Source of the DNA: Agrocybe praecox
Lineage: Eukaryota; Basidiomycota; Agaricomycetes; Agaricales; Agrocybaceae
DNA: 64,000 nt
Assembly: GCA_964017145.1 (NCBI GenBank)
Contig: OZ024841.1
Location: 1,550,001-1,614,000, forward strand
Direction of reading: 5' to 3'
The translations under genes and the position numbers were made by a program. Each line of letters opens with the position of its first letter. Position 1 is the stretch's first letter. This document shows, piece by piece, positions 48,001-60,307 of the stretch. The notes beneath the pieces are model-generated. The model had not been told where the DNA came from. It worked only from the letters and a program-made list of their open reading frames with translations, and made no database searches.

Positions 48001-49743
48001 CTTTGGCCTATGACTCGCATCCTATCGAAGGGTTGTGGACGGGAGTCTGTGTGGTATCAGATGAAGGATATGCATATCAGGGCTCCTTTCAAGTATATGT
48101 TAGGCGAACCAGTAAACATAGATTTGCAGGGAAAGGACTCTGTCGCAAGGGTCCTGTCGAAATTGTGGGGGAAATGGATCTTTCGGATATGGTCTCTGGT
48201 GGTTCAAAACCGTACATTAATGTTAAATGCACAATCAAGGCGGAGCGTTTCTTCAACACCAAATGCAAAGGCAGATTCTCTCCTGAGACACGGGCTCTCC
48301 GAGGAACCTGGATGACCACGCAAGATGACGATATAAGGCCTCGACACTCTCACCGTCAAATCAGTATCCCTAAACTGAAAGGCGAACTCTTTATCACTAC
48401 AGGCTCGCCCAACATAATCCGATTTCGACCATTGCTGGAATACGGAGTCAACGTGGGAACAGACGACCGCTCACGCTCACGCTCCCCCGCTGCCCGTAGA
48501 CGATGGGCATTTGCAATCGGAGTAGTCCTTTTTGATGTCCGATCTAGACTGTGCTCCTCGTCCTTCTTCATCGAAAGATTCCATGAGCGACGACAATGGA
48601 TTGAGCTGCGCGGCCGTCATCATAGTAATAAATGGGGCACGCACAGGACACGAGGTTTCCTCTCTGCAGAACAGTACAAAACCTGGTCCTTGTTTACTTG
48701 GCAAATTCTTCCTGTCAATGCGTTCATTTATGAGGCCCAAGGATCCTATCTCTACTGGAGATTAAATTCCTACCGGTGAGTGCTGTCTATGTATACTATA
48801 ACGGCATTAAACTGAGATTTCTTCCTGCAGAGGGGGATGTACATGCAACGCATGTCAACAACAGATAATCTTCACAAGGTTTACATGCATTACATGTGTC
48901 CACGACGATATGACCGACGAGATCAATCTTTGCCCTGAATGTGTTGACTCTCCGGTTCTGGAGGATAAATTCATCCATCGAGCTTCTCACTCTTTACTGA
49001 AGACTGTTTCATATTTTTCCAAATCTGAATATCCCATAGTGATACCCCAGGGCAGAAAAAAATCTGAGCGGGTAAAAGCCCGGTTCAGAGCATCTAAAGC
49101 GGTCCACAAGGGTGCTGAACATCCCAAGAATCACATTATTCAAGGACCTGTGGGTAACTCTGTTCGGAAACGGGAAGAATATACCAATGATCTGCTTTGC
49201 GCGATCTGCGGGGAAAATGTCCAACTGCCATGTTGGACATGTGTTACCTGTGGCGAGTACATCTTTTTCTTCAGGCTTATTAAGTTGTTTTAACATATAT
49301 ATTTTATATCAATACTAGAACGCAATATTCTCGTATGTTACGAGTGTGAACAAAAAGGAAGGCCCATGCAGCGAAGCAAGAATAAGCTTGAAATGCATTC
49401 GACAAACCACAAGATGCTGCGAATCATGGATGACGTCGCAGTCAAAAACAATGGAGGACAGATGAGTTCTGTTGAGCGGCAACTGGAAACAGTGGAAAGT
49501 CGCTTCGAGGAAAGGTTCAATGCTTTGGACAGCAGAGGGGAGAAGTTGGACAGCAAAGTGGAGAGATTGGCCAGCAAAGTAGAGAGATTGGACAGCAAAG
49601 TGGACAGACTGGATAACAAAGTGGACAGATTGGACAACAAAGTGGAGAGATTAGACTCACAGTTAACCCGATTGGTAGAGATGATGGAGCGACTGACAGG
49701 GTCATTAATTCCACCGGCAGCGAAGAAAGAAAGAAGGTTATAG
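45016..49743 (+). CDS. Family A copy A5: intact EF-hand/ZZ-finger/coiled-coil protein
   Basis: Twelve exons: 45016-45490, 45544-45658, 45720-45865, 45938-46608, 46660-46943, 47026-47057, 47115-47437, 47493-47649, 47704-47765, 47823-48775, 48831-49252, 49319-49743. All phases join without a stop to give 1354 aa. Residues 5-81 are seven 11-residue repeats. About 90-470 are helical (VNTADVVLDGLVALANVHPI, NNKKVIAVKLQM). The EF-hand loop is 540-551 (D-E-D-Q-S-G-Y-I-S-I-T-E, canonical ligands). Another helical region runs to about 755. A beta-rich GLWTGVCV to LRGTWM module is at about 824-920. ZZ finger one is at about 1076-1121 and two from about 1193. The coiled coil is at about 1265-1340. The introns after 47765 and 49252 start with GC. 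It is likely a cytosolic calcium-responsive scaffold; that role is inference. Confidence 0.88.
45028..45258 (+). repeat. 33-bp tandem repeat (seven units) at the A5 N-terminus
   Basis: Units of the type aatatttcgtttcacacctc plus 13 bp start every 33 bp from 45028. They encode seven 11-residue blocks, NISFHTSTPHP and variants. A2 and A4 have a single related block (SFLTPFHTS) at the same place, so the array expanded in A5 only. Confidence 0.93.
49531..49656 (+). repeat. 21-bp heptad repeat (six units) in the A5 coiled coil
   Basis: Units start at 49531, 49552, 49573, 49594, 49615 and 49636, each exactly 21 bp, encoding SKVERLD-type heptads. A3 has about one such unit and A4 about two, so the coiled-coil length differs between paralogues by whole heptads. 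Confidence 0.93.
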
Positions 49744-50519
49744 TTTGTAATGCAGAGGACTAGGATTCATCAGCAAGTGTCTGACCCAATCAAAGAACAA
49801 AATGTGTACGTGTATGTATGACCTTGTACTATAGATATAAAAATGCGAAAATCTTTCTGAACCAACTGCCCGATCCGTACATAGATTAGATTAGATCATG
49901 CCGTGCAGATATGTGACCAACGCGTACATAGCCTAAGGCAATCATCCTTTGACTGCTACTGCCATCGTGCGAGGCTGCTCGACGCGCTTCCGAGCCCAGC
50001 TACGCCATCCAGCTGCATTCTGGACTATTCCAGTGTCACTGCCGATCTATGTCGCGGGCCGCGGCAACCGGCAAGCTGGAGTCTGTTGCGCGTCAAGGGC
50101 GCGTCGCACATTTTGTTTGGAAATGCCAGAGCAGTGTAGTTTATGCGAGGTCAAAATTTAGTACAACGGCTTCCTACATCTTACTGAGAGAGGGTTGAAG
50201 TGTAAAATGAAGTGAGTGAAGACGTCTAAACCCATTTTCTCCGCAAATTGCATACAAAACATTCTAATTATGAACAGGATTGCTTACATACCTCGCTCTT
50301 GAAGTGAAAATACATAGTCGAGTAGTCATCTTGGTGAACATATTATATTTAAGTCATATAAATAATCTGGTCAAAATGATCCCAAATTTTGATTTTTCAA
50401 GGTTTCATACTACTTATATGATAGCGGCAGTTTCATTTTCGAACTGCTCTATAGCGCGTCAATGATTTCCCCTACTTACACTGCGCGTCAAAAGTATCCT
50501 GCCCCTTCACTACTTTCGC
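49744..50519. other. 3' flank of A5
   Basis: The first 100 bp resemble the flank of A3 (aatgtgtacgtgtatgtatg, tatagatataaaaatgcgaa). The rest has no supported gene. The stretch near 50390-50520 matches 25270-25420 (gatagcggcagtttcatttt). Confidence 0.5.
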
Positions 50520-51230
50520 AAAATAAATAGCTCGGAGGTTGGTCATCCTCGTTCATGACCTTGGTGAGTCTTCCGGGCTGACTTATTTATTTATTTTGCA
50601 ACTCTTACGACTTGATATTTAGTACCTGCCTTTGAGACTTAACTCGCGCTCTCCAGGGAACACAGTGGACAACTAGAGTAATATATATCAGCCAAAAGGA
50701 CCGGAATCCCAAACGGATGTGGCTGGCAGAGTCGCGATATCTGGATAAGGAGGGTACGCAGAAGAGCTCTGCCGGACCAATTGCAATGGATTTCACGCAC
50801 ACGGATCCCTAAATCCCAATATAATAAAGTTTCCTTGCTGGAATACGACCACACTACTTACTACTAGTAGTAATTCTAGCGTCACAAATTTTTGTACGAC
50901 TTGTCTATGTGGAGGTGGAAGCAAAGGGACAAAGCCAATAATTGGGATTATGGAAAGCTATAAATAGCTACGATGTGGATTATCACAGAGGTGTCCATAG
51001 GCGTTTACCAAATACCGCGCCAGTCGAGTATCGCCCGATGATATTATATGCACCAGAGGATATACATACTGAAAGACCCGGCGTGCGCGAAATCATACAT
51101 GACAGGTTGGATGAAAAACCGCTCGAGATCATAAATTCAAATTATTTTTCATTGGCACATTATCATTTATTTATTTTACACATTATTACTCTACTCTCCG
51201 TCCACACCACCCTAAACGTTTTAAACGTTA
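50520..51230. repeat. Linker repeat E, copy 3
   Basis: It shares gagacttaactcgcgctctc, gtggctggcagagtcgcga and gctataaatagctacgatg with copies 1 and 2, with small indels. It again lies between a family A 3' end and a family B copy. Confidence 0.8.
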
Positions 51231-51234
51231 AACT

Positions 51235-52735
51235 CTCACACTCCCACCCCGAAGTGCCACCTTGGGCTTATCAACCAGCGCGAACGCCAAAAAACTCCGA
51301 CGATTCCTGACCCGGCGCGCCTCGCTGCCCTGGGGTCCGGGGGACTTCCACAATCGTCTTAGTGCGGTTGTACACCAGCCCTGCGCGCTGCGAGGAGAAG
51401 GCGAGTGGGGTTATGTTTTTTTGTTGTCGTGGTTGAGGTTGAGGTTCGAGAGGAGGACTGGGAGGTGGGGAGGGTACGTATGTGGATGAAGTGATTTTTT
51501 TCTCGGGCGCGGGTGTGCCCCGGAAGAAGAGGGAGCGGAGGGTTCGGGGTTTTGGAGGGGGGGAGGGGATGAGTTGGTGGTGGTGGACGGAGGAGGAGGA
51601 TTGGGTGGTGGTTGTGTGGGTGGTGGTATTGGTCGAGAGGAACGATTCTGGACGTGTGCCCACCGCCGAGGGGGAAGTAGAAGTGGGTGAGAACATTAGA
51701 AAGCTCGCACAAGACGACGAGTTGCTCAACGCCACAGATCCGTCAAAGTTGATCGCGCCTTTTGTGCAATTCGTCGGTTGAGATTAAGCTTGCTCGTTCC
51801 CCGTCCCACTCCCACCTTCCCCACTCCTCTCTGTCCGAGTCTGCCTCCGGCTCATATTCCCAGAATCGCCTAGAACGTCGCCCTCCCACCCCGGAACGCT
51901 GACCACTCCTTCCCTAACCCCCCACACCCGTACCAGGTCCTCCAACCGCGCTTTGGGCTATGCGACGTTGAATATGTCTCGATAGGCATCTGCTCTGTCC
52001 ATGTGGAGCTCTGCGTGGTCTAAGAATACGTCTTGTTGAACTTTGAGGATGATGAACCTGTCGAGGACAATAGTGTCCCTATGGGGGGAGATGAGAGGAA
52101 AGTGGGAGGAAGAGTCATGTCGATGATGGTGGTGGTGGGAGGTGGAGCGCGTCGCAGTGGTCGAGATGGAGCGGATGCTCGCGGACGAAGCTAATGTAGG
52201 CGTTGTTGCGGCCGAATACGCAGGAGGACCGACGTTCTGCATCGCACCACCCTTCGAGCGACTTCCTACTGTCGAATCGGCCGTCGTAGGTAACCCAATG
52301 GGGAACTGATAGCTCGTATCCAGTGGCCTTATCAGCTCGAGATACGCAGGGAGGTACGTCGAGCGCAGAACATGCATGGACGCCGTGTACAGCGTGCGCG
52401 AGAGGAGACGCAGGTGGGTCGAGAGCTATAGCAGCGTCTTGCGCTGTCGTTCGGGATAGTAGGCTGGTACAGCTGGTGTTAGATTTGTGCGAACGACGGC
52501 GAGCTGGGCGTCCACTGCCTCTATGGGGAGTTGGAAGAGGGGAGGGGAGGTGTAGTGGATTATTTCAAGGATGATGTATGCGGGGACGGAAGTCAGCGTT
52601 GGACGCTGCTCGTAGGCGAGCGCAGGTGCGAGGGCGATGTAGGACCTATGATCACTTTGGCGTCGATGATCATGTTGGTGTCGTCGTCGTAGTTCCAATA
52701 GTGGGGAAGGTTATATATATGTAAAGACGACGTCA
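51235..52735 (-). pseudogene. Family B copy B5: degenerate F-box-like gene, nearly full length
   Basis: The minus strand keeps the N-terminal F-box-like motif (LTSVPAYIILEIIHYT, about 52590). A break in QLPIEAVDAQLAVV follows, then the central frame 52377-51958 (YLPAYLELIRPL, ILKVQQDVF, AYRDIFNVA). That frame ends at TAG where other copies read Gln in VAQPKARLEDL. A further frame (51735-51271) holds SLFFRGTPAPEKK and KTIVEVPRTPGQRG and is frameshifted before the C-terminal VDKL block. It is the copy with the most complete gene order and the best template for the ancestral architecture, but it is not intact. Confidence 0.65.
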
Positions 52736-53140
52736 ATGCTCCTACGTACAGAGAAACAACAAGCATTTTCGAAAACATACAGAAGTCGTATGCCCAGCAA
52801 GTTCAAATGCACGTTCTAGTTCTCGTGGTTATCGGAATTGGGTAGTGTCAGCCGTGCAGAAACTAACGCTCGTGGTCGTGGATGAAAAGGGAGAGAAGGA
52901 AGGAAGGAAGAGTGAAAACAAAAGCTGACGACATAGATAGCGTCCGTTGCTGTCAGAAGTAACGAACCGAATAGTCTCTCAGAACAGACCAAATAAACAA
53001 TGATCGTCGATTGTTTAAACTTTATGCAAATAAAAATTCATCATATCCGGATTTGGGTCTCGACGGCTATCATCGGCTATCATTTCCAAATAAGCCGATC
53101 AGCTAATAACGCCCATGATCTACAGAGCCTTGTATGTATA
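52736..53140. repeat. Segmental repeat C, copy 4
   Basis: It shares cgtacagagaaacaacaagc, gtgaaaacaaaagctgacga and ctatcatcggctatcatt with the other copies. About 50 bp of unrelated sequence (near 52980-53030) interrupts it. Confidence 0.75.
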
Positions 53141-53310
53141 GTAGCCGTGAGGGCCAAGAAAGTGGAGAGGACGAGTGTGAGTACAAGTACAAGGGATGGT
53201 CAGAATCAACTCGATGCCAAAGCTCCGCACGCTATTCAGTACACACGCACACCAATCGAGTTGTCCTTGGGTGGTATGCCAGCAAGCAACATCTTTATCA
53301 TCATCAAAGC
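53100..53310. repeat. Segmental repeat D, copy 3 (truncated)
   Basis: It matches the left half of repeats at 16270 and 37275 (gaggacgagtgtgagtacaa, tcagtacacacgcacacc). It is then cut and joined at about 53325 to a short copy of a family B upstream sequence (gcttcgatgatcatgttggt). Confidence 0.75.
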
Positions 53311-53319
53311 GTGCGGGTG

Positions 53320-54447
53320 ATGACTTTTGCTTCGATGATCATGTTGGTGTCATCGTCGCAGTTCCAATAACGGGGAAGGTTATATATGTAAAGACGACGT
53401 CAATGATCCTACGTACAGAGAAACAACAAAATTTCCTCAGGACCTCTCTTAGACCTTTCCACCTCTAAATTGTGCATTTTATCGTACTTCATATACCTGT
53501 ACTAAGTTACTGAGATGAGTATGTACCATAATGCATGCGAAACAAGCTAAAGAAAAAAGCAAATAAAATTTCATGGCCCGTTTTTTGCCTCTTGATCCTT
53601 GCCGTTACAATGCCGACTCGGCTGTGCTCAGACACGAGACGGTCGAGATTGTTTTTAAAGATTTCTCTTACACTTGTGACAAATTATACATGATGCGACT
53701 GCATGATATTCAGTATTTTAATAGCATAATAATCGATCTCGTGGACCGTTTCGACGAAAAACATATGGTAAACCTTCACAAATTGCCACGAACATTGATC
53801 GTGTAAATACTATTTATAGAGCTGGACGCGTTGCAGGCGCGTCATAAGACTCGATAATCTATATTTATTGATTTCATTTTCGTTTCAGATTGCTGCTGGC
53901 ATTGAATATTGACACCCTGGTGTATAGAGGCAATTACTAAAACTTTTTGCATGTCGCTAGTACCGAGGACCGAGAAGACCACAGACGTTAGTACCATGAC
54001 AATGATAGTTTGTATCGAATACGTAGGGAATGTCTTCCAGAGGGAAGACCGACGTTAGCATGTGGTGCTTTTTTATGTTACGTCCAAGCACCTGCATCGA
54101 TGGCTTTCGCTCGCGCCTATTTAGATAGTCTCGTTATTGCGCTCGGCTCGTGTCGGAGTTTTAATTGACAGCTCGAACGCATGGAACTCCCCGATTATCT
54201 ACACGTTGACGAATCGATTTAACAATTGCATTCAAGGATCTCTTTCTTGCGGCTCATTATATTCGATTTCGAAAAATCACTCCGAATGTATTGAGTTATG
54301 TACAAAAACCAATTTCTTTGTTTATTTATTGATAAGCTAGCTATTTTTTCCTACTCAGCTAGCTACTTGTGAGTAGATCTTTACGGGTTATGTATGTACG
54401 GAAAATTTACAATTTCAACTACAAAAAGGCCGTCTTGTTATATTACT
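53320..54447. other. Region without a recognised gene
   Basis: Frames of up to 77 codons occur (53573-53806) without domain or splice support. Nothing further can be named. Confidence 0.4.
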
Positions 54448-55615
54448 TTACTGCGATCCCGCGGGAGCTCCTGGAAGAGGGCCGGAGGGAGGAGAAATAA
54501 CAGTCGGAATCGGCAAATTACCCCAAGGTTGTATGCCCCATTTGCCTTCGACGACGGCAGTAGGCCATGTAGAGTCATCAAATCCTGGCTGCTCAAATCC
54601 GGCAGGCGTCGTGCGGCTGAACTTCCAAGTATTGTCAGTGAGAAATGAGGTAACAGTGCCGCAGTCCGAGTTCAACCCAACAGCGATAGCGAGACCTGCC
54701 GGCCCGCTGATGTTATCGGCATAGACGGCAATGGTGACTTGCGAAGCGCCAGGCTGGAGGTTGACTTGGAATTTCATCGGGTGTGAGTAGTCCTGTCCGG
54801 AACCAACGATTCGACCTTGGACATAGAGCGAGAATCTGTCGTCATATGCGATGAAGATGGTGGCAGACGAGGGAGTTTGGTTGGCTGGAATGGTGACGGT
54901 CTTTCTGAATGCTCGGGAACCCTCAGGCGCGGTCCCGCCCTGGATTTCGTCAGTCCAGATCCAGTTAGTGTCGTTCAAAGAAGGTTCGACTGGAGCAGCG
55001 GGAACTGGGATGGTTCCCCAAGGCGTCATTCCGTAGTTTCCTTCGACCGTGGCAGCTGTCCAAGCAGCATCGTTAAATCCGACTTCTTGGAATCCAGCGG
55101 GGAGGCCCTTGGTAGTGCGCCAGCTAGCATCGGTAACGATAGTGTCGACGGAATTATCAGTGTATTGAATCTGGATGGCAGCGATGAGCCCAGCAGGGTT
55201 GGGACCAGCCATGATGCCCATATTGGTGGCGTTCACAGCGAAGACGTTGCTCGTAGTAGACAAGCGGACGCAGTATCCCTGGGTTGTAGTGTAGGTTTGG
55301 GCAGACCCGGTCACCTTGCCGTTGACATAGAGGGTGTAGGCGTCGTCTGCGCTTATGATGATGCTGGCGGAAAATGGGGTTTTATCGCCTATGGGGTTGT
55401 ACACACGGCGGAACGCACGAGAGCCCCTGGGTGCAATGCCTCCAGACACTTCGTTCGTCCAGATCCATTTGGAGCTAGATAAATCGAGCGCAAAGGTCTG
55501 TGCTGCAGAAAGGGCGAGAAGAAGATATGGTACAGCTGAATGATAAAACAATTATGAGAATGAAGAACTATGTAAGAAAGTAGATGAGAAAGGATTTCGT
55601 ACCGTTCAAGAACAT
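54448..55615 (-). CDS. Secreted protein with two tandem beta-sandwich modules (carbohydrate-binding-like)
   Basis: Two exons, 55615-55603 and 55535-54448, with an intron of 67 bp, give 366 aa. Starting at 55615 yields a clear signal peptide (MFLN followed by AVPYLLLALSAAQTFA). Two homologous modules of about 160 residues follow (about 25-185 and 190-350). Each begins WIWTxExxGG and GSRAFR and carries an SADDAYTLYVNG or IAYDDRFSLYVQG strand. Each ends with a GF-FDD-W and YGxxPWG or WGIQPWG closing. The pattern resembles the N-terminal galactose-binding-like domain of alpha-L-rhamnosidases and related fungal lectin-like proteins. No catalytic domain is present. It is likely an extracellular sugar-binding protein (inference). 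Confidence 0.8.
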
Positions 55616-58600
55616 CTTGTTTCTTGCTCATTTCCTTCCTCGAGTTCGACCCTTTTATACGTGCAAGAATTCCTCGCATAAATCATTATTTAATCTCGAC
55701 GGAGCGTCATACTTTCCGATTTACGCGGTACGTTATAACAAGCAGGGTCATAAGCAGTTAAACGCTCAGTCTAGGACGATATCTGGTTCTGAAGCAGAAG
55801 TACCATGGCACTTCTAGCATACCAATGGAAAAATAAGTAGTATCGATCCAGTCCCGGTTACTGTTTTTGTACAGTGCCCAGTCCAAATCGATCAGAATTT
55901 AAACTTCTTGACTCAAATACAGCATAACCCTTGATTCTGAGTTGATGTTTTTCGGTCACCTGAAAACTGACTGCAAACTTAAAACCTGAACAAAGTGCTT
56001 ATACTCTAATTAATTTCGAATTTCCCACTGTCATGCATTCATGGGTAATTCCAATAACTTTCACATCACTTAGCAAGTTGTCCGGCAGGCGACACTACAG
56101 TCTATAAACCATCGATTTCTCGACGCCCACACCTTCAATGCTGTTGGGTCATGACATGCTGACACACGTACTTCGTTGTGAAAACATACACTTCTCCAGC
56201 TAGCCCTTGGAAAGCTTCACTTACGACTTGCAAGTTGTGAAAATTCGAAAATTCGATAATTGTGAATTCAAGAATCAAAATAATCTTCCAAGACAATAAT
56301 TCTCATTGACCTTACATGTGTAGTATGATCCGAGTCGATACATCGCCGATCATCTTAATGAAATCACTCGGGAGGCGGACATTTACAAGCTTCTGGCCTC
56401 GGATCCCTATTAATAATGCTTCCTGCACTCGAAAGAAGAATGGTGATTACTATTATTTATCAGTCTTAGGCTTAGCGCCGAAATTGTGGCAGTTCTCTGA
56501 TCAATCCCAGGGGCGCCCGGACGCCGGTCACATTGATTGTCTTATTTTCAAAACTTCTAGCTCAAAAACTACATACAACAAGGATACGCTCCCGGTAGTG
56601 TATTCCGTGCAAAGATTCTGAGGATCGAGTTCTTGACTTACGCTCCGTTCAGTAACTTCAGTAAGAACATGTATCCGAACGTACACTGGGTATGGCTATG
56701 GCGCCCGTCGGCTATCTCCGACATCGGGTTTACCGTTTCTGATATGATTAATTTCTCGATCTACTACAGTACGCCAAGGTATGCATCATGGGTATGGTAT
56801 GGGTTTATGAGGGGCCCCGTCCAATCATACCAGGCCTTTGGGGGATAGGACAAGAATATACATAAATCGAATGAAGGGTAACTGTTTTTGGCATGTAATC
56901 ATAGCATATATATTTAGGGAATGGGCACGATGGACAATTGTTATTTTTTTCCAATTTCTTTCGTCAATACTTCAGCCAAAGCTGTGCTCACTGGAAACAT
57001 CTTCGACCTCGTCCTCGCGCGGATCGATCGACTGCGCGTTCTGACTCTCACTTCGTACGACCCTTGGGGGTTCTATGGGTATAGGTATGGGTATTTAGTA
57101 GAGGACTTCTAACTCCCGTTGGCGTTAATTCTGAGATCTGAACTCTTTAGACCTTTTGTTAGACACATACTAGGGTGTATGTACCAGAATACGTGGCCTA
57201 AATACGCCACACGCACCAATAGTATACATTTACTGCAAACGTGCCTCCCCGAGTGGTACTATGTGTAATAGGTTACGAGGGATTAACAAACGTTCGAACG
57301 TTCATGGGTTATTGGTACCACTATATCAATTCCCTACGAACCGATTTGGTAGATCGAAAATGCTATGCATTGAGTTATAACATATAAGGCGATCATAGGT
57401 TTGAGGGCTATGGCGTACAGAGTCGACTGTACACGTGTTTTACCGTACATTATAAGTAGTATATAAATAACTGTGATATGGGGTAATAGGCAGATTGTCG
57501 AACAGCGTGCGTCACTGCATGATATAGGCGTAGGCGTAGGCGGGAATAAACAGCAAGGATATAATCCGAGATGTGTCTGAAACGATGCGAACCGTTGTGA
57601 GTTCGGGTGAAAGAGGTCAGACGAGGCGAAATCGTCTCGGGGTTCTAAACTTCTTAGTGATGTGTTGGTAGGTGATGAGAGGGAAGGACGACAGAGATGT
57701 GAAGTGAGTGAATTGGATAGTGATCAAAGCATAGCATGGCTTAGTAGTGAGGGTGAGACATGAGACAGAGTGTATTCTGCACTACTTCTGCACTACTACT
57801 ACTGTTTTATAGGTAATCTCACTGGTAGCGATACTCAGGAGGCGGGATTTGAGATCAAATCAAATGGGCAAGGTTTATCTAGGCTAAAAGAAATTTTCCA
57901 AGAGAAATTAAAGAAGCGACGGTGAACCCTAAGGATGCCTCGTATGTGAAATGAAATCTAAACTAAAATTGGACCAAAAGGGATATTAAATAATCTGAGG
58001 TGGTGAAAAACACGAAAAAAACACTGAAAGTGGTCCTATGCTCGAAAATAATGATGGCAAGAGAAGGGGGGGTATGGGGATATGGTACGATGATAAAGAA
58101 ATAGAACGATGAGAGATGAATGAGTGAAAATGACCAATTCCATCGATTATATAAGACGCATCACTAACGTGGGAATGCGCACTTGCTGCGCGTCGAGACG
58201 GCTTGTTTATGTTGGTTTCGGGCGTAGGCAAGGTGTGTACCTTACATGTCCATAGGCGCCTATGTAGTATGCACATATCGCACGTCTGTTATATGCAGAA
58301 GCCACGACGATCCTCGTAAACTCGACTCGAGCCCCCATGCGAGATCATACTACATACGGCATACGGCATAGGGGGTTGGACTAGTAGGAAAACGACAGTG
58401 TTCTAGCCAGTGGAAATATTATGATTCTTTTCATCAGATTTTGTGTGTCGGACTGTACCTGTGTACATGATATTAATACACGCGTTGACCATATAAATAT
58501 CATACCTATAAATAGCTGCGATCGGAGGTACTGAGACTGACCATTCTCGTTCATGACACAAGTACGCACAGTGTCCAGAACAATAGGCGTTTAAAAATGC

Positions 58601-58789
58601 ATAATTGAATATTGAGGAATCAGGACCCACATACCGCGCGCGAAATCATGCATGCACAGCGGGCTGGATGAAAGACGCTCAAGATTACAAATCCATTATC
58701 ATTATTTTTTATTATTATTACACATTATTGCTTTGCCTTTACTCTTTCGTCCACACCACCCTAGGCGTAAACATTAAACGTCAAACCCT
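55616..58789. other. Gene-poor region
   Basis: No coherent gene is visible in about 3.2 kb. A half copy of a small inverted-repeat element lies at 55942-55972. A partial linker repeat E begins near 58490. Frames at 56316-57112 are short and lack motifs. Confidence 0.5.
55942..55972. repeat. Half copy of the small inverted-repeat element found at 61985-62115
   Basis: The sequence starting gagttgatgtttttcggtca and running through cctgaaaact is identical to one arm of the palindromic element in the right inverted arm. The opposite arm is missing here, so this is either a truncated element or a single-arm relic. Confidence 0.75.
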
Positions 58790-60290
58790 CACATTCCCAT
58801 CCCCAAGCGCAACATCCAGCTTATCAACCAGTGCAAACACCAAAAACTCCAACGACTCCTGGCCCGGAGCGCCTCGCTGTCCTGGGGTACGGGGGACTTT
58901 TACGATCGTCTTAGTGCGGTTATACACCAGGCCTGCGCGCCGCAGGGAGAATGCGATGGAGAGGGAGGAGAAGGAGAGTGGGGGTGGTTGGTGTCGTGGT
59001 CGTGATTGAGGTGAAAGAGGGGGACTGGGCGGTGGAGAGGGTACGTATGTGGATGAAGTGATTTTTTTCTTGGGCGCGGGTGTGCCACGGAAGGAGAGGG
59101 AGCGAATCGTTCGGGGTTTTGGAGGAGGCGATGGGATGAGTGGGTGGTGGTGGACGGAGGAAGAGGAGGAAGAGGATTGTGTGGTGGTGTTGGTCGAGAT
59201 GAACTATTCTGGACGTGTACCCGCAGAAGGGGAAGTGGGCGAGAACATGGGCAAACTCGCACAAGAGGACGAGTTGCTCGACGAATCTGTGTATCCGTCG
59301 AAATGGATGATGCTTTTCGCCCAGTTCGTCGGTTGGGATTGAGCTTGCTCGTTCCCCATCCCACATTCCTCCCCGCTCCTCTCTGTCCGAGTTTGCCTCC
59401 AACTCATATTCCCAGAATCGCCTAGAAAATCGTCCTCCCACCCAGGAACGCTGACCACTCCTTCCCTAACCCCACACACCCATACCAGGTCCTCCGACCG
59501 TGTTTTGGGCTGTGCGACGTCGAATATATCCCGATGGGCATCTACTCTGTTCGTGTGGAGCTTCGCGTCGTCGAGGAATACGTCTGGTTAGACTTTGACG
59601 AGTCGGATGAACCGGTCGAGGACCATCGTCTCCCTATGGGGGAGATGAGAGGAGAGTGGGAGGAAGATTCGTCCCGATGATGGTGGTGGTGGTAGAAGGT
59701 GGCGCGCGTTGCAGTGGTCGAGATGGAGCGGATGCTCGCAGACGAATCCAATGTAGGCGTTGGCGCTGCAGAATACGCAGGAGGACCGACGTTCTGCATC
59801 GCACCACTCCTCGAGCGACTTCCTACCGTCGAATCGGCCGTCGTAGGCAGCCCGATGGGGAACGGATCGCTGGTGTATAGTAGCCTTATCAGCTCGAGAT
59901 ACGCAGGGAGGTACGTCGAGCGCAGAACATGCATGAACGCCGTGTACAGCGTACGCGGGACGAGGCACAGGTGGGTCGAGAGCCATAGCAGCGTCTTCCG
60001 CTGTCGTTCGGCGATCGTAGGCTGGTATATAGCTGGTGTTGGATTTGCGCGAACGAGGGCGGGCTGGAGGTCCACTGGCCTGATTGGGAGCTGGAAGAGG
60101 GGAGGGGAGCGAAGGTGTAGTGGATGATTTCGAGGATGATGTGTGCGGGGAGGGAAGTCAGCGTTGGACGCGGTTGGGCGCTGCTCGTAGGCGAACGCAG
60201 GTACGAGGACGATGTAGGGCCCATAATCACTTTTGCGTCGATGATCATATTGGTGTCGCCGTCGCAGTCCTAATAGTGGGGGAAGTTATA
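58790..60290 (-). pseudogene. Family B copy B6: degenerate F-box-like gene
   Basis: The minus strand carries all parts of family B in order. First is the F-box-like start (LTSLPAHIILEIIHYTF near 60170). Then come TLLWLSTHLCLVPRTLYTAF and YLPAYLELIRLLYTSDPF in the 60075-59542 frame, which shifts after SSHSPLIS. VPGWEDDFLGDSGN and SQPTNWAK follow in 59479-59204, and the proline-rich and KTIVKVPRTPGQ-type segments come last. At least two frameshifts and one stop separate them. Repeat C copy 5 lies immediately upstream. Confidence 0.65.
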
Positions 60291-60307
60291 TATGTAAAGA
60301 CGGCGTC

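Noticed and set aside
54817..55482. 221-codon plus-strand open frame
   Set aside because: It is the antisense shadow of the secreted two-module protein, whose signal peptide, duplicated modules and splice site support the minus strand.
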